This document shows, one piece after another, positions 11,584-21,944 of a stretch of DNA of 64,000 nt. Under the pieces are notes generated by a model, which saw nothing but the letters and a program-made list of their open reading frames with translations, had not been told where the DNA came from and did no database searches. The DNA is taken from the NCBI GenBank assembly GCA_963575645.1, contig OY754468.1:26250465-26314464 (forward strand), in the 5' to 3' direction. This DNA is from Xanthostigma xanthostigma. Lineage: Eukaryota; Arthropoda; Insecta; Raphidioptera; Raphidiidae. Positions within the stretch are counted from its first letter, which is position 1. The number at the start of each line of letters is the position of its first letter. Both the position numbers and the translations under genes were made by a program.

Positions 11584-11935
11584 GTATATATGTTGCGGTC
11601 TATACCCGAATTCGGTTTTGACCAACGAATATTTACCAAAGTCGAAATCTTACATTGAAACAGGTATTGAGTGTTATAAAATGAGCAAAACTAGTTTTGC
11701 GCATTTTCAATTGGACAAAACTAGTTTTGTCCATTTCTGAACGGACAGTACTAGTATGGCATCGGAATCTTCTTTGCGTTTTTTAATTAACTTTTCCACA
11801 TCAATTATACTTATTATATCAAAGCGATTTAAATGTAAGATTTCGGGTTTGGGAAATATTCGTTGATCAAAACTAGCTTTGCGTATTTATTTCGGTCATT
11901 GACCGAATTCGGCTATAGACTGTAACATATATACT
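11584..11935. mobile_element. Foldback/MITE with reiterated caaaactagttttg palindromes
   Basis: TIRs gtatatatgttgcggtctat and atagactgtaacatatatac bound the unit, with cccgaattcgg / ccgaattcgg just inside. The interior carries the 14-bp palindrome caaaactagttttg at least twice (11689, 11718) and related forms near 11867. No ORF. Confidence 0.6.
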
Positions 11936-12170
11936 CTTAAATAATTTATGGGCGACTCCTGTTCATCTTATATGATGAAACCGAAAAGTACAGTATCCAC
12001 ATATAGCTGGTTGATAAACGACAAACCTATGGGCTTTTCTGTTTCAGTGTGTACTATCAGTCTCCAAATGATTTTTTTTTGACACCCTATTAGTCCTAGA
12101 GCCGACAATCTGATTTCTTTAATATCGAATATACACAGACAAATTTAATAATCTGTTTGTATGAGTTAGT

Positions 12171-12320
12171 GCATTGGGCAGACAAATAAGGAGCCATATT
12201 ATTATTATTATTATTATTTCTGCGGGAAATTGAAAAATTAGGACTGCGCTAAGAGATTTCGGTAGGCTGGAATTACTCGGTGAAACCGACATTTTGACGT
12301 TGACAATCTCTCCTGGAAAC
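12171..12320. mobile_element. Repeat-family end with internal (ATT)n
   Basis: A left end near gcattgggcagacaaataagg is followed by an (ATT)n tract (12196-12220) and then a tctgcgggaaattg motif. The same layout recurs at 32785-32875, 50214-50505 and, inverted, 13928-13982. The right boundary is uncertain here. Confidence 0.45.
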
Positions 12321-12338
12321 CACATATTAAAAATTTAA

Positions 12339-12869
12339 ACTACGTATCTTTTACGACAATTAAGAAAAATTGCATCAGAGGAAATAGTTATAAATGCGTT
12401 TTATGCTTTTGCACATTCTCGTTTAAAATACGGAATAATCTTCTGGGGAGTTTCATCACACATCGAACTTATACTACGAAAACAAAAACTTATTATTAGA
12501 ACAATAAAAAATATAAAGCAAAAAGACAGCTGCAAACCACATTTCCGAAATATAAAAATTTTAACTGTAACAGGTATCTTCATTCCAGAATGTGTCATGT
12601 TTTACAGAAAAAATACAGATCTGTTTAGTAACCGAAGTCATATACATACTTACCATACACGGAACAAAAATAATATTGAAAAAATTCAGACCAATTTGGA
12701 GGCAGTAAATAGCGGTTTAAATAATACAATAGCAAACATTTATAGCAAACTGTCTAATATTTTACTAAAATTAAATAATAGTAGACTGAAAAATAAATTA
12801 AAACAGGAATTGATAAAACTAGCACCATACACTTTGGACGATTTTTATACATTTAATTTCAACATTTAA
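12339..12869 (+). pseudogene. Jockey-like LINE reverse transcriptase, C-terminal fragment
   Basis: An uninterrupted frame of ~177 codons includes LKYGIIFWGVSS and, ~55 residues later, FIPECVMFYRKN. These align with the [11 protein letters not shown] and [13 protein letters not shown] segments of the LINE at 21945-23335. It is the region after the RT palm (thumb/connection) and lacks the YADD core, so this is a 5'-truncated copy. Codon content is strongly A/T-biased and the copy has diverged from the other LINE, so it represents a different subfamily. The stop at 12867-12869 is followed by ~80 bp of 3' UTR and an (ATT)n tail. Confidence 0.75.
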
Positions 12870-12954
12870 TTTAAGTTTTCTGACATGTTTTATACTCACA
12901 AGTTGAGTAAATTTTACTATAATGTAAAATTAGATAAAATAAAGAGTATCATTA

Positions 12955-13010
<56 letters not shown>

Positions 13011-13028
13011 CATTATTATTATTATTAT
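12870..13028 (+). repeat. LINE 3' UTR and (ATT)n tail
   Basis: After the ORF stop there are ~80 bp of unique sequence and then a near-pure (ATT)n tract at about 12951-13028. The other LINE in the window also ends in (ATT)n on its own coding strand, so the tract most likely began as the LINE tail and served as the target of the R4-like insertion to its right. Confidence 0.7.
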
Positions 13029-13808
13029 GTGAAGGATAAATTCCTTAAAGAATTTTGCATCCACAAGCCCCCTAAACTTCGGGTTCGTCACCGTCACACA
13101 AGGGATACTTGCGGAGCAAGTTGAAACCATAACCGCGTCTCAAACCATGAAATGGGCGATTACAGTGAGTTTGGGTCGTGCGCACGGAGTACACGGAGCG
13201 ACCCAATAAGCACAGCCTTCTGCATGCGGCAGACTAGTGATTCAGCATTGCGCTGACATGCCGGAATAGCTTTCATACTTGCCAACAGTGACGGTTTGGC
13301 TCCTCCAAGGACACCAATTATAAGGACAATTAATTTGACAGAATACTCTGGGTACTGCTTCCTGAGCTCAAAAAGTAGGTCTTGATATTTTGTCCGTTTG
13401 TCAGTCTCCTTCGCGGCTATGTTCGTTTCAGCAGGAGCTGAGAACTCGATGACATACATAGATCGCGCAGATTTATCAAGGAGAACTATATCAGGCTTTG
13501 TAGCTGAAAGTTGCCTGGTAGTACTGAATGAATAGTTCCAGAAAATTTTACATGATTCATTCTCTACAACGGACTCAATATCTCCAGGAACATAAGGCAG
13601 AACAGGAGTTTTATCAATACCGTAATGATGCCTTAGGTGATAGTATAAGACTCTTAGAGCAGCATTGTGGCGATGGATGTAGGCACAGCTTGCATAATAA
13701 CTGCATGCCGATAAGAGATGCATGAGCGTCTCTGGGTGCGATCGACATGCTCTGCAAGAAGTATCTATTACTTCCGCATCCATAATTAAACGGCGGTACA
13801 CAAGAGTG
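13029..13808 (-). mobile_element. 5'-truncated R4/Dong-like non-LTR retrotransposon in a (TAA)n site
   Basis: The element, read on the minus strand, lies between two (TAA)n tracts (13888-13809 upstream and 13028-12951 downstream). Dong, an R4-clade element of Bombyx, is known to insert into TAA repeats. The copy is cut off at its 5' side directly at the microsatellite, leaving the last ~215 codons plus a ~130-bp 3' UTR. Truncation fits incomplete target-primed reverse transcription. Confidence 0.7.
13160..13801 (-). CDS. R4/R2-type retrotransposon C-terminal domain (zinc knuckle and restriction-like endonuclease)
   Basis: A 213-aa open frame, which also reads about two codons further upstream to the TAA tract. 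Near the start is a CCHC-type knuckle, CRACRSHPETLMHLLSAC (residues 16-33, C-x2-C-x8-H-x4-C). Around residues 100-120 is KPDIVLLDKSARSMYVIEFS, which fits the PD...E core of the restriction-like endonuclease of the R2/R4/NeSL clades, the enzyme that nicks target DNA for target-primed reverse transcription. The last catalytic position reads E-F-S, not E-x-K, as is common in this group. The reverse transcriptase itself is missing, so the copy is dead, but the frame has no stops, which suggests a fairly recent insertion. Confidence 0.75.
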   Translation of the reverse strand: MYRRLIMDAEVIDTSCRACRSHPETLMHLLSACSYYASCAYIHRHNAALRVLYYHLRHHYGIDKTPVLPYVPGDIESVVENESCKIFWNYSFSTTRQLSATKPDIVLLDKSARSMYVIEFSAPAETNIAAKETDKRTKYQDLLFELRKQYPEYSVKLIVLIIGVLGGAKPSLLASMKAIPACQRNAESLVCRMQKAVLIGSLRVLRAHDPNSL

Positions 13809-13868
<60 letters not shown>

Positions 13869-13888
13869 ATTATTATTATTATTATTAT
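13809..13888. repeat. (ATT)n / (TAA)n microsatellite
   Basis: A near-pure trinucleotide tract with one interruption near 13865. It is the right flank of the R4-like insertion and presumably continuous with the tract at 12951-13028 before insertion. Confidence 0.85.
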
Positions 13889-13927
13889 GGAGAATCCAAA
13901 ATACGACTGAAAGAGATGTCAACATTC

Positions 13928-13982
13928 ATTGATCCGCCAGAAATAAAATAATTGTGGTTCCTTATTTGTCCTCCACAATGTT
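13928..13982 (-). mobile_element. Inverted end of the CATTGGGACAGACAA-type family
   Basis: The minus strand reads gtggaggacaaataaggaacc...ttctggcgg, the same order as the ends at 12171, 32785 and 50214. Only one end is visible. Confidence 0.4.
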
Positions 13983-14179
13983 GCACTGACTTTGCCTCTA
14001 TCTTCGATAGATATGGCAGAGCCGGATCATCTTATAAGCAAAATAAGCAACTACTTAGGGCATCGTGTCTCACGGGGCACCAAAAATCATAACTCACAAA
14101 TGAAAAGTAACTCACTGGAGTATGTCAACCAATTTTATTTCTTTTTGTCATATTCTCAAAAATTTGATATAGGTACTGA

Positions 14180-14738
14180 TATACAGGATGACATAGAACA
14201 AACTACATTGCATAGCACCACGCGGTAGAGAACAATTAAAAAATTTCTATTATACACTAATGTCTGATCGCTTTTTGTTTAAACTTTAATGAATCAAGAA
14301 AGCAGGATGCCCCAGAGGAAACATTGGGATGTAGTTGGCATTGCAATGTTTTATGGGATTAGCGTTCCCAGGGACTCGAGCTCGCACCAGTCGGTCTGTA
14401 TATGCCGGCTGGCAGATTCTAATACACAACTAGACGCTAATGATCAAAGTTGCCATGATTTCATTAATACTAAGATTGGAAATGTGTATCCAAGAACAAG
14501 GTCATCAAATTGAACACCTTCTATACAGAATTAAACACCTTACATTTTTTAAATGTTGTTGTATTTAATAAAACCCTTCTTAATTTATTAAAATTAATAA
14601 AAAAAAACAAACTTAACAGCCTGTAACTTGAAAACAAAAAGCGATCGGACATTAGTGTATAGGAATTTTTCAAATTATTTTTTGGTCCTTTATCGTGTAG
14701 TACTATGCAATGTAGTTTGTTCTGTGTTACCCTGTATA
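14180..14738. mobile_element. Foldback MITE with TATACAGG ends
   Basis: Arms of ~100 bp (14180-14283 and 14640-14738) are inverted: tatacaggatgacatagaac pairs with the right end reading ...cctgtata, and both arms carry aacaaactacattgcatag and ctaatgtc(t/c)gatcgctttttg. TATA ends suggest a TA-targeting family. The ~350-bp centre contains an ORF with no recognisable domain. Confidence 0.65.
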
Positions 14739-16649
14739 ACTGTCTTTACAATTTAAAAATAAATAACAATTTTTTTTTTGAAATTGAAACGAAAAAAAAT
14801 ATTTTAACTTTAGAGTTTTGTTACTTTTTCCAATTAACTGTATACAAATACTGATTTTAAAGATAGTCATTGATTAATTCATTTTTCCCTAAAGTTGTAT
14901 GCTTAGACTGCTATTAAATATGGGAGCCTATAGGCAAGAAATGCTTAGGTCATCAAGGAGTCTTAATCTAACGGTGGGCTTTCCGTCTATACACACACAT
15001 ATACTGATTAGATTATATCGCCGAGTTTTCGAATCTATGCAACGTAATGTTTATTTATGATTTGTGTACAGGTGATGTTTAATAAGCATCTTTGTTTAGA
15101 GTTCCGCTGCTGTGCTATATTGCTCGATTTTGCTTTTGGCATGGCAAGGCAAAGCAAGGCTATACATTACAGCTTTATTCAGGCCGATGGTTAAACAGCA
15201 GCGTAACCTGACAGTTGAATGTGACCCGTGTCAGAATGTCAGAATCAATGCTTATTATTAATGAATGTTCTATTCAACACGAGTGTGCTCACTTCACAGT
15301 TATTATATGAACGACATTTTGCATGTGTGTGTGTGTGTGTGTTTTGAGTGAGTGTGTTTGGCCCGGTCCATATTTCTGTTAATAAAGTCTTATTTCTCAA
15401 ACATTTTGCACATTGCTTATTTCTGTCCATCGTCAAGCCAGTAGCTTATCTGCAATATCACGCATCTTAAATTTTTCGAAGGCAGTTTTTTATTGTACCA
15501 AAGTCGGATTCGTCAACAGTAAGAAGGACATCAAAGAGAGAATAATTTAAAAAATAAATATTATAATATACACGTATGAGGTCACAATCGGAACGAAGTA
15601 TTACACTCTGAGGAGTTCTGTCGTAAAAAAAGCATTAAAAATCTTTCATCACAATATACTCCTTGTATGTCACTGATGTTCTTAAAATAATTACTACTAC
15701 TTATTTTTTAATTGGATTATATTTGTAACATTAGCAATTTCAGTTGTTAAATAGTGATTTCATAGTACATAAGTGGAAACAACATATTTTACCTTTGTGG
15801 TAGTTGAATGTGACATTTTTTTTGTATTTCGCTTGCATTCAAATATGAATGAAATGGACAGTTTTTTGTAACGACCTGTATAGTATGATACAAACGACTA
15901 GGCAAATTCCATTCATGATTCTTTATCGATTGTCCATGGAAAATTAGCTTTTAATAATTCATTTAGAGAGGCAGCATTTCATTATTTTGATAAATAACAG
16001 CTTTAAGAGAACTAGGAATCGGAAGATTATGTACAGTCTATTCCAAGTTTACTGCTGTCAACACCCAATAATAGGCCAAGAGCTAGCAACGTTTTCGAGA
16101 AAGAATTTTAAGACGGCTGATCTTTTGATATTCCTTTTCTTATTAAAGCTTGGCGGGGATGCGGCACGTCTGGCTACATGGGAGCGGTTGCGTTTACCTC
16201 TGCTCATCCCATTTATGAAAAAGCACTATTTGAAGTACCTAGTTATTTTTTCATTCAATAATTGCAATAGTAATTTTTACCTATTCAATCATTGAGATAA
16301 TTTCATCAATCTGACAAGTGAATTGTACGTATTCAAGTATTCAGATTCACTTATATTGTTAATAAATCTCGCTAATTGAATTAGTCACATTTTCACTAGT
16401 TGCAATAGTGATTTTTACTATTTAAATTCCCGCGGCTTACGCGGGTAGCCGCTTTTTGAGCATTAGTTGCTCAAAATCTGTTACACTCATCCGAATAAGG
16501 TTTTGAAAAGAACTTCATATAGTAGATTCACCAAGCACTAATCCGTGATAATTTTTTCATCTTAATTGATTAAGAGGTTCACTTTGGCTGCAAACACTTT
16601 TATATAACTAGGCCGTACTCTAAACTTGCATTTTCTTTTATTTTTTTAA
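14739..16649. other. Non-coding DNA with a (TG)n tract
   Basis: A short (GT)n run lies at about 15324-15342, and small self-complementary patches (15900-16440) include a Helitron-like GC hairpin cccgcggcttacgcggg at 16428-16444. No gene is supported. Confidence 0.45.
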
Positions 16650-16727
16650 CATTGGTAATGATTTTATATACCCTATTAGAATCAACTATATTCTAATAGG
16701 GTATATGGCCTTTAAAATCATTACCAG
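16650..16727. repeat. Hairpin
   Basis: taatgattttatataccctattagaa is mirrored by ttctaatagggtatatggcctttaaaatcatta around a ~10-bp loop. It looks like a small MITE or a hairpin terminator-like fold; I infer no function. Confidence 0.6.
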
Positions 16728-16769
16728 ACAAGAAAAATCAACCAACTGACCAAGCCGTTGCAGTAGAGT

Positions 16770-16925
16770 CTAAACCGCCGAATTTCATGCCGGCCGCGGC
16801 AGCTAGGCCACAATTGCCGCCGGCCTAGATCAATTTGATGATTTCTCGCCCAAAGTCGTCGAATTCTATGCCGGCAGCTAGGCCGCAATTGCCGCCGGCT
16901 TATAGTCCAGTTCGGCGAGGTCCTG
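16770..16925. repeat. GC-rich duplicated module
   Basis: Two diverged copies of a ~50-bp unit (16779-16828 and 16858-16906) share cgaatt(t)c(t)atgccggc, cagctaggcc and caattgccgccggc. The patch is much richer in GC and CpG than its surroundings. It may be a repeat fragment or a CpG-rich regulatory patch; no ORF is convincing. Confidence 0.45.
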
Positions 16926-18179
16926 CGTTTATATACGGGTCAAAATCGTATTGTGTCCTTTATACACTTTTCGTTTTATTTTCTAGTATTTTTAACATAT
17001 TATTTGTTGCAAACATTATATTAAAGTATTCTCTTTAAGTCTTCGCATCTATATTGCATTGTACCTTAATTGGTAAATCACTAGGTCGACACGTCAACGT
17101 TGGAAAGTTCGTAGACTCGAATTCCAGCTCAAAAAGTGAAATGATATTAAATAAATTAAAATAATTAAATTTTACGTTAGTTTGTTCGCATTCACAATAT
17201 TCTCAAAGTTGCTGTTGAAATCGTAAAAAAATGGACAGTTTAAGAAAAGAATTAACGCAAAATTAAGTTGGACGTTTCGTTGCTAATTGCAACTTCCTCA
17301 GCAACTCATTCTTATAATTGTATTTGTTTACGTTTTTGCGCGCTGTCAGCTGACGGAAATTTTGCACAGGGTTTGTATGCGTGATAAAAATTGTATTTTG
17401 TTTTTGTAAATAAAAATGCGTATTCTTAAGTAATTGAAGTGTTAAAAGGCAGTAGTGATTGCGGTGGTAAGAAATGGATGACACATGTCGATAAAACGTA
17501 GCAGCCGTTCTCAAATGGAGATAGGCACGCACGCTACAGCACACATACTAATTCAACTTAGTGGATGTGTTGTATTATGTATATACACTTTAGAGGCACA
17601 TTACTGTGGTGTCTGTACCCTCGATCCAGGGATGGACACTGAAGCCTCTCCAAAATGTCGCAACGTACGGATCGGGTTTCAGATCATTATAAAACATAAA
17701 GATTTAACACGATTGAGAAATTAGATGAAATAACTTAGTATATCTTCCAATCTAGAATTTGGAGTAGTTATAATATGATAAAATACACTAAACATTAAAA
17801 AAAATATAGGTACACCAGATTACTAGTGTCGGTCTAGCCTCAGGGAATACCGGGGCTTTTCCTGATGGGTCACCGGTTCTCCGTGGGCCGGTCCGGATCA
17901 TTTTCTTCTTAATTAGACGGTCAAGTAGAGTTTATTTTATTTCAAACAATTGTTTTACAATTTTCCCGATAACTTTTAAGGTCCCAGACCAACCCTGCCA
18001 GATACACAGAAACAACTATAGCAAAGCGTGAAAGAACGAACGAGCCAGCTTCCAGAAGGACTTAGGCGAACTGTTTTGTTTAAGAATACTCGTATATGCT
18101 ACCTACGGATACCCCCTGCAATCTTTATCTCAAATATTTTCCCGACTATAGCTCTCCTGACGCTATTTTTAAAGGTAAA
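16926..18179. other. Non-coding DNA with SINE-like and Helitron-end fragments
   Basis: Around 17060-17130 the order TAATTGGTAAAT ... GACTCGAATTCC weakly resembles RNA polymerase III A and B boxes of a tRNA-derived SINE. At 17823-17826 CTAG, followed by a GC-rich stretch to 17900, resembles the minus-strand Helitron 3' end at 2375; its 5' end is not found. No gene is seen. Confidence 0.4.
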
Positions 18180-18317
18180 GGTAAACATCAAATGAAGAAT
18201 TAAGTATCGCACTACAGGTCATACAGGCGATTTTTTAAATCATACTTTTTCAGAATTTGTTTTGTTTGTAGAGGTCAGTAATGTGATTCTGGGTCTTTCA
18301 TTTAGCGTTTACCCAAA
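18180..18317. mobile_element. Second GGTAAAC-ended MITE
   Basis: Ends ggtaaacatcaaatgaag and ctttcatttagcgtttacc are inverted. It matches the element at 11291-11486, including atcgcactac and gtgattctgggtc inside. Outside, gctctcctgacgctattttta (left) inversely matches aaaatagcgttgggagaatt (right), so the true element may span ~18140-18350. Confidence 0.55.
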
Positions 18318-21072
18318 CCATAAAATAGCGTTGGGAGAATTACAACCATTTGTAGGCAAGAGGAAAGGATTTTAGATGAAGAGTGTAAGCGATATTTGTA
18401 TACAACATACAACTTTTTTTATCACCGCTATTGGGATTGTCAAAAAAGTGCAAACATGTAGAAACTGAGGAGATTATCGTTAAAACATTGAAAATATTAA
18501 TTCATTAACCAATATTCATTTTTAATAAAATCAGAAGTCAATTGTTGCAATACTTTTTACAAGATTCTCTTGTTTCTATTCATAGCTTTCTGTTAATTTC
18601 AATATCATTGAATTCAGTTGACACTAATGCTGGATAACGGAACGCATTGTCGGAAGTTCTGATTTGACAATGATCTTCAATTACCTACCACACATATTTT
18701 TTTAGAAGAAAATTAAAATCGATCGATAAATTGTTGACCGATTGAAAAGATATAGGTATATTTATATTTTACACTGTTTTTGTGTAGTTTCTCCTCCAAA
18801 ACAATATTTCCCAAGATACGTTAGCTTGAAAAATGATCCTTGTGTTTTTACTACGTTTTACAGTCTTTTTGTTTAACGTAATAAAAAGTCAGAAACATTA
18901 GACTGTTCCTACGTCTGTATTATCTAAAGTCATCGTCAAGTTAGATTTTATGACATTGCGTTTGCAAGTCAACACGAGATGTGTTTATCTAAATTGATCG
19001 AAATCACGAGATTGGCGAGCCTAAAACCGATACCCGCCACGTCTCGGTGAGACCAGCGCACTCAGTGACGGAGTTACCAGTGGAAGATTTTTTTCTAACC
19101 CTGATCAATCCGCGGGTCTGTACGTGAATGTCTCTGGAAGGAGTCGTTCTAAATATAACCAAGCATTCGTGTCCGTGGTCTGGTCTCTGGCAACTGTAAC
19201 TAATAACTCTAAGTTAACCTGATTCACTCTCAACAAACACACACACACACGTACGCATTGAGAAACAAAACACGCACGCACACATAAACAAAACACGCTC
19301 TCCGCGTGACGTACACACGATACTAAAATAATAGGCACGCATATGTGTGTACTATATAGATAATATATATTTCAGATTTATGTTTAGCAGTCATCTTTTC
19401 TACACTTATACTGAAAATGTTATGTAGATTTTATTAATACTTACTAAATCGATCATAACAGCATTTAAAATCTTCCGTTCTGTCCGTAAAACAGAAGTAA
19501 AGATGCTAATGTCATCAACTGTCCATCATCTACAGTCTATCTTAAACAGAGAGGTTTGAGAATATTGAAGAACCTAGTTAGTTGATTGCATGACGTTTTC
19601 GTACAAAGGATGTTCCCAGATTTAAATCAAAGGATAGCAAAATTACACCATTTTTAAACCTTAGAACTAAACTAAAATCAACTTAAATCAATAAAAATCG
19701 ACTTGTAATTTTTGAAATAGTGAAAGCATAAATTGCGAATTTTGAATTTTCAATTCAGACCAATATAATTTGTTCTACAGAATGCGATCAAAAAAATTAG
19801 ACAACATAAAATTTTGATTTGTAATAATTATACATGTTTCCCTCTAATTCGAACAAAGAAAACATATAATAATTAATGACTAGTATTTAACGCAGCGACA
19901 AATTAATCTGAATTAGGGATAAAAAAATATTAAAGTGGATAGCAAAAATAACTTAATAATCAGTTCTAATTTTTGTTTTAATTTAAACCGGCATCTTGTT
20001 TTTGTTTTGATAATTTTTATTGTTAAGAAATAATTAATAAATAAAGTAAGTACAACGTTCATAACAGTAATATAAAAACGCTATCGCATCGACACGACTC
20101 TGTAATTGTTTTTTAGTTGCAAATAGTTAGTCGCCTGGAAAATTATTTCCCATAATGAATTATTTAAAAAAAAAGGTATTAAAATGCCAAAGTTTGATTG
20201 TAACTTTCTTTTTATGTTAAAATTTAACTAATTATAATATTTCATCCATTAAACCAGTTCTGCGGACACCCGGTATAGTGTCATTCCGTGTGCATGCAGC
20301 CGGCGCTCGATGCACGTACGTCTCCCTCCTTTGCACGGCCCTGTAGCAGCGCGCCCCGCGAACAACAACCCCACGACGAACCCCCACTTTGGTTTCGGTG
20401 GGGTGTCTCGTTGCGACACATGTGATACATTAAACATTTACATAATGTGAAGCCACTATTGATGATGATGACATAATTTGTATCTTTGTCGTGTCTTTAA
20501 TATGGCACCGTTGTGTTTAAGGATTTTTGGTACACTCGAATATCTTCCCCACCCTTCGTCATAATTCTATTCCCGCTCACGAGAGGCTGTTTCCGACCTT
20601 TCGAGACTAAACTGGACAAAAATTCATGAATTGAAATTTTCAAGGTTAGTAAATAGCCTTGAAAACATGGTAACATAGAAACCTGCAAACTTTGATTTTT
20701 GTTTTTAAAAAAGTGTCAGCTAACTTTGAAAACCTGGAAATAACAGGAATTTTTGTTCTGAATATTTTTTTCTGGAAAACCTGAAACAGAATATGTGTTC
20801 AGGAAATAATAGACTAGAATTTGGAAGAGTAAAAAAAAATTTTTTTATTTTGGATAAAGTAAAACTTCAAAAACTTAAAACCAGCCTCCGACAGAAATTT
20901 TATTACTTGAAAAATTGTTAAATTTCATGAGCTGAACGGCCCGAGCGAGATGATCTTCAGCGCCCTTAATTTCTTATTAAGGGCGCCTATCCTATCAGAG
21001 TCGTAAAATTATCGTACAGTAGTAAAAGTTAATGTAATTTTTTAATTAATTATAAATGTAAAATGTCCCGTG
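18318..21072. other. Non-coding DNA around a GC-rich island
   Basis: Apart from the GC-rich island at 20250-20420, this is AT-rich DNA. A modestly GC-rich patch at 18990-19340 contains a short (CA)n run (19237-19251). The 16-bp phrase atcgcatcgacacgac near 20086 recurs at 56350. No gene is supported. Confidence 0.45.
20250..20420. promoter_or_regulatory. CpG/GC-rich island, function unknown
   Basis: About 170 bp with many CpGs (for example gcagcgcgccccgcgaac, ccggcgctcgatgcacgtacg) stand out in AT-rich surroundings. A 62-codon minus-strand frame spans it but has no recognisable domain. It might be a promoter-proximal island, an untranslated first exon or a decayed repeat. I see no TATA box or initiator that decides between these. 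Confidence 0.25.
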
Positions 21073-21447
21073 CAGAACCTATGTAAGTCGAACTTCAAGG
21101 GAGACGCCAAAAAATCCGAGTTATAGAGTTTTCGACTTATGAAGGATTTCGACTTAAGCTGGTTTTATAGTAAATATTCGACTTGTAGAAGTTACGATTC
21201 ATTATAACTAATTTTAAGTTGCGATGTTCGAGATACAGAGGTCCAGTTTATTATTTTTTTTCGAGTTATGGAGGGCAAATAAGTACCGAAATAGATTGTA
21301 GGGACTCTACATTATTATTTCGATCTATAGAGGGTTGAAATTTCGAGTAATGGTGGTTTTGGGTTTGAAGAGAAGGAAACAAAACATTATTTCGAGTTTT
21401 AAAGTTTATCGACTTTAATCGAGGTTCGGCTTAAAGAGGTTCTTCTG
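21073..21447. mobile_element. pogo/Tigger-like MITE
   Basis: The left end cagaacctatgtaagtcgaac and the inverse of the right end, cagaagaacctctttaagccgaac, share the CAG...AACCT.T.TAAG.CGAA pattern typical of pogo/Tigger TIRs; TA follows the right end (21448). The interior repeats a cgagttatagag / tcgacttat motif. No transposase. Confidence 0.6.
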
Positions 21448-21944
21448 TAATCAGAAAATTGAACTCTGTAAGCTTGTACTTTGAAATAGTTATTTGATGA
21501 AATGTTCACAATTTACAAGTTTCAAAATTTAGTTCAAATTTTGTTCACAATCTGTAGAGATAAAACTTTTTTACTCATAATAAAACAAAAAAATGCAATT
21601 TGAAATGTTAAAAAAGATAACAGATTTGCCATATAGTATACACTATTTTTCGGTAAGCCTGTACAAAAAACTGATAAGTGATAAAATAATTGCGATAATG
21701 CGTCATTCCTATTTACTTCTTTCTCACTTCCCTAGTCGCGTGCGACACGTAGTTCTTTGGACTCCCGCTAGTGCTTTATTAATTGCACAGTTAAATTAAA
21801 GCAAAGTATACAATTGAAACGTACGATGTTGAAGGTTTGTTTACACTTCAGAGAGACGGATTTTGTCCAAATTTTAGTTATTCGTAACTTATCTGCTTCT
21901 ATTAAATTGAAACTTTTTTGTTAAATAGTATAGGTATTAATAAT

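Noticed and set aside
12885-13130. ORFs rich in Tyr, Ile or Asn on both strands around the ATT tracts
   Set aside because: They are translations of (ATT)n in different frames.
14289-14513. 74-codon ORF between foldback arms as a real gene
   Set aside because: It lies in the centre of a MITE, has no domain, and composition changes along it.
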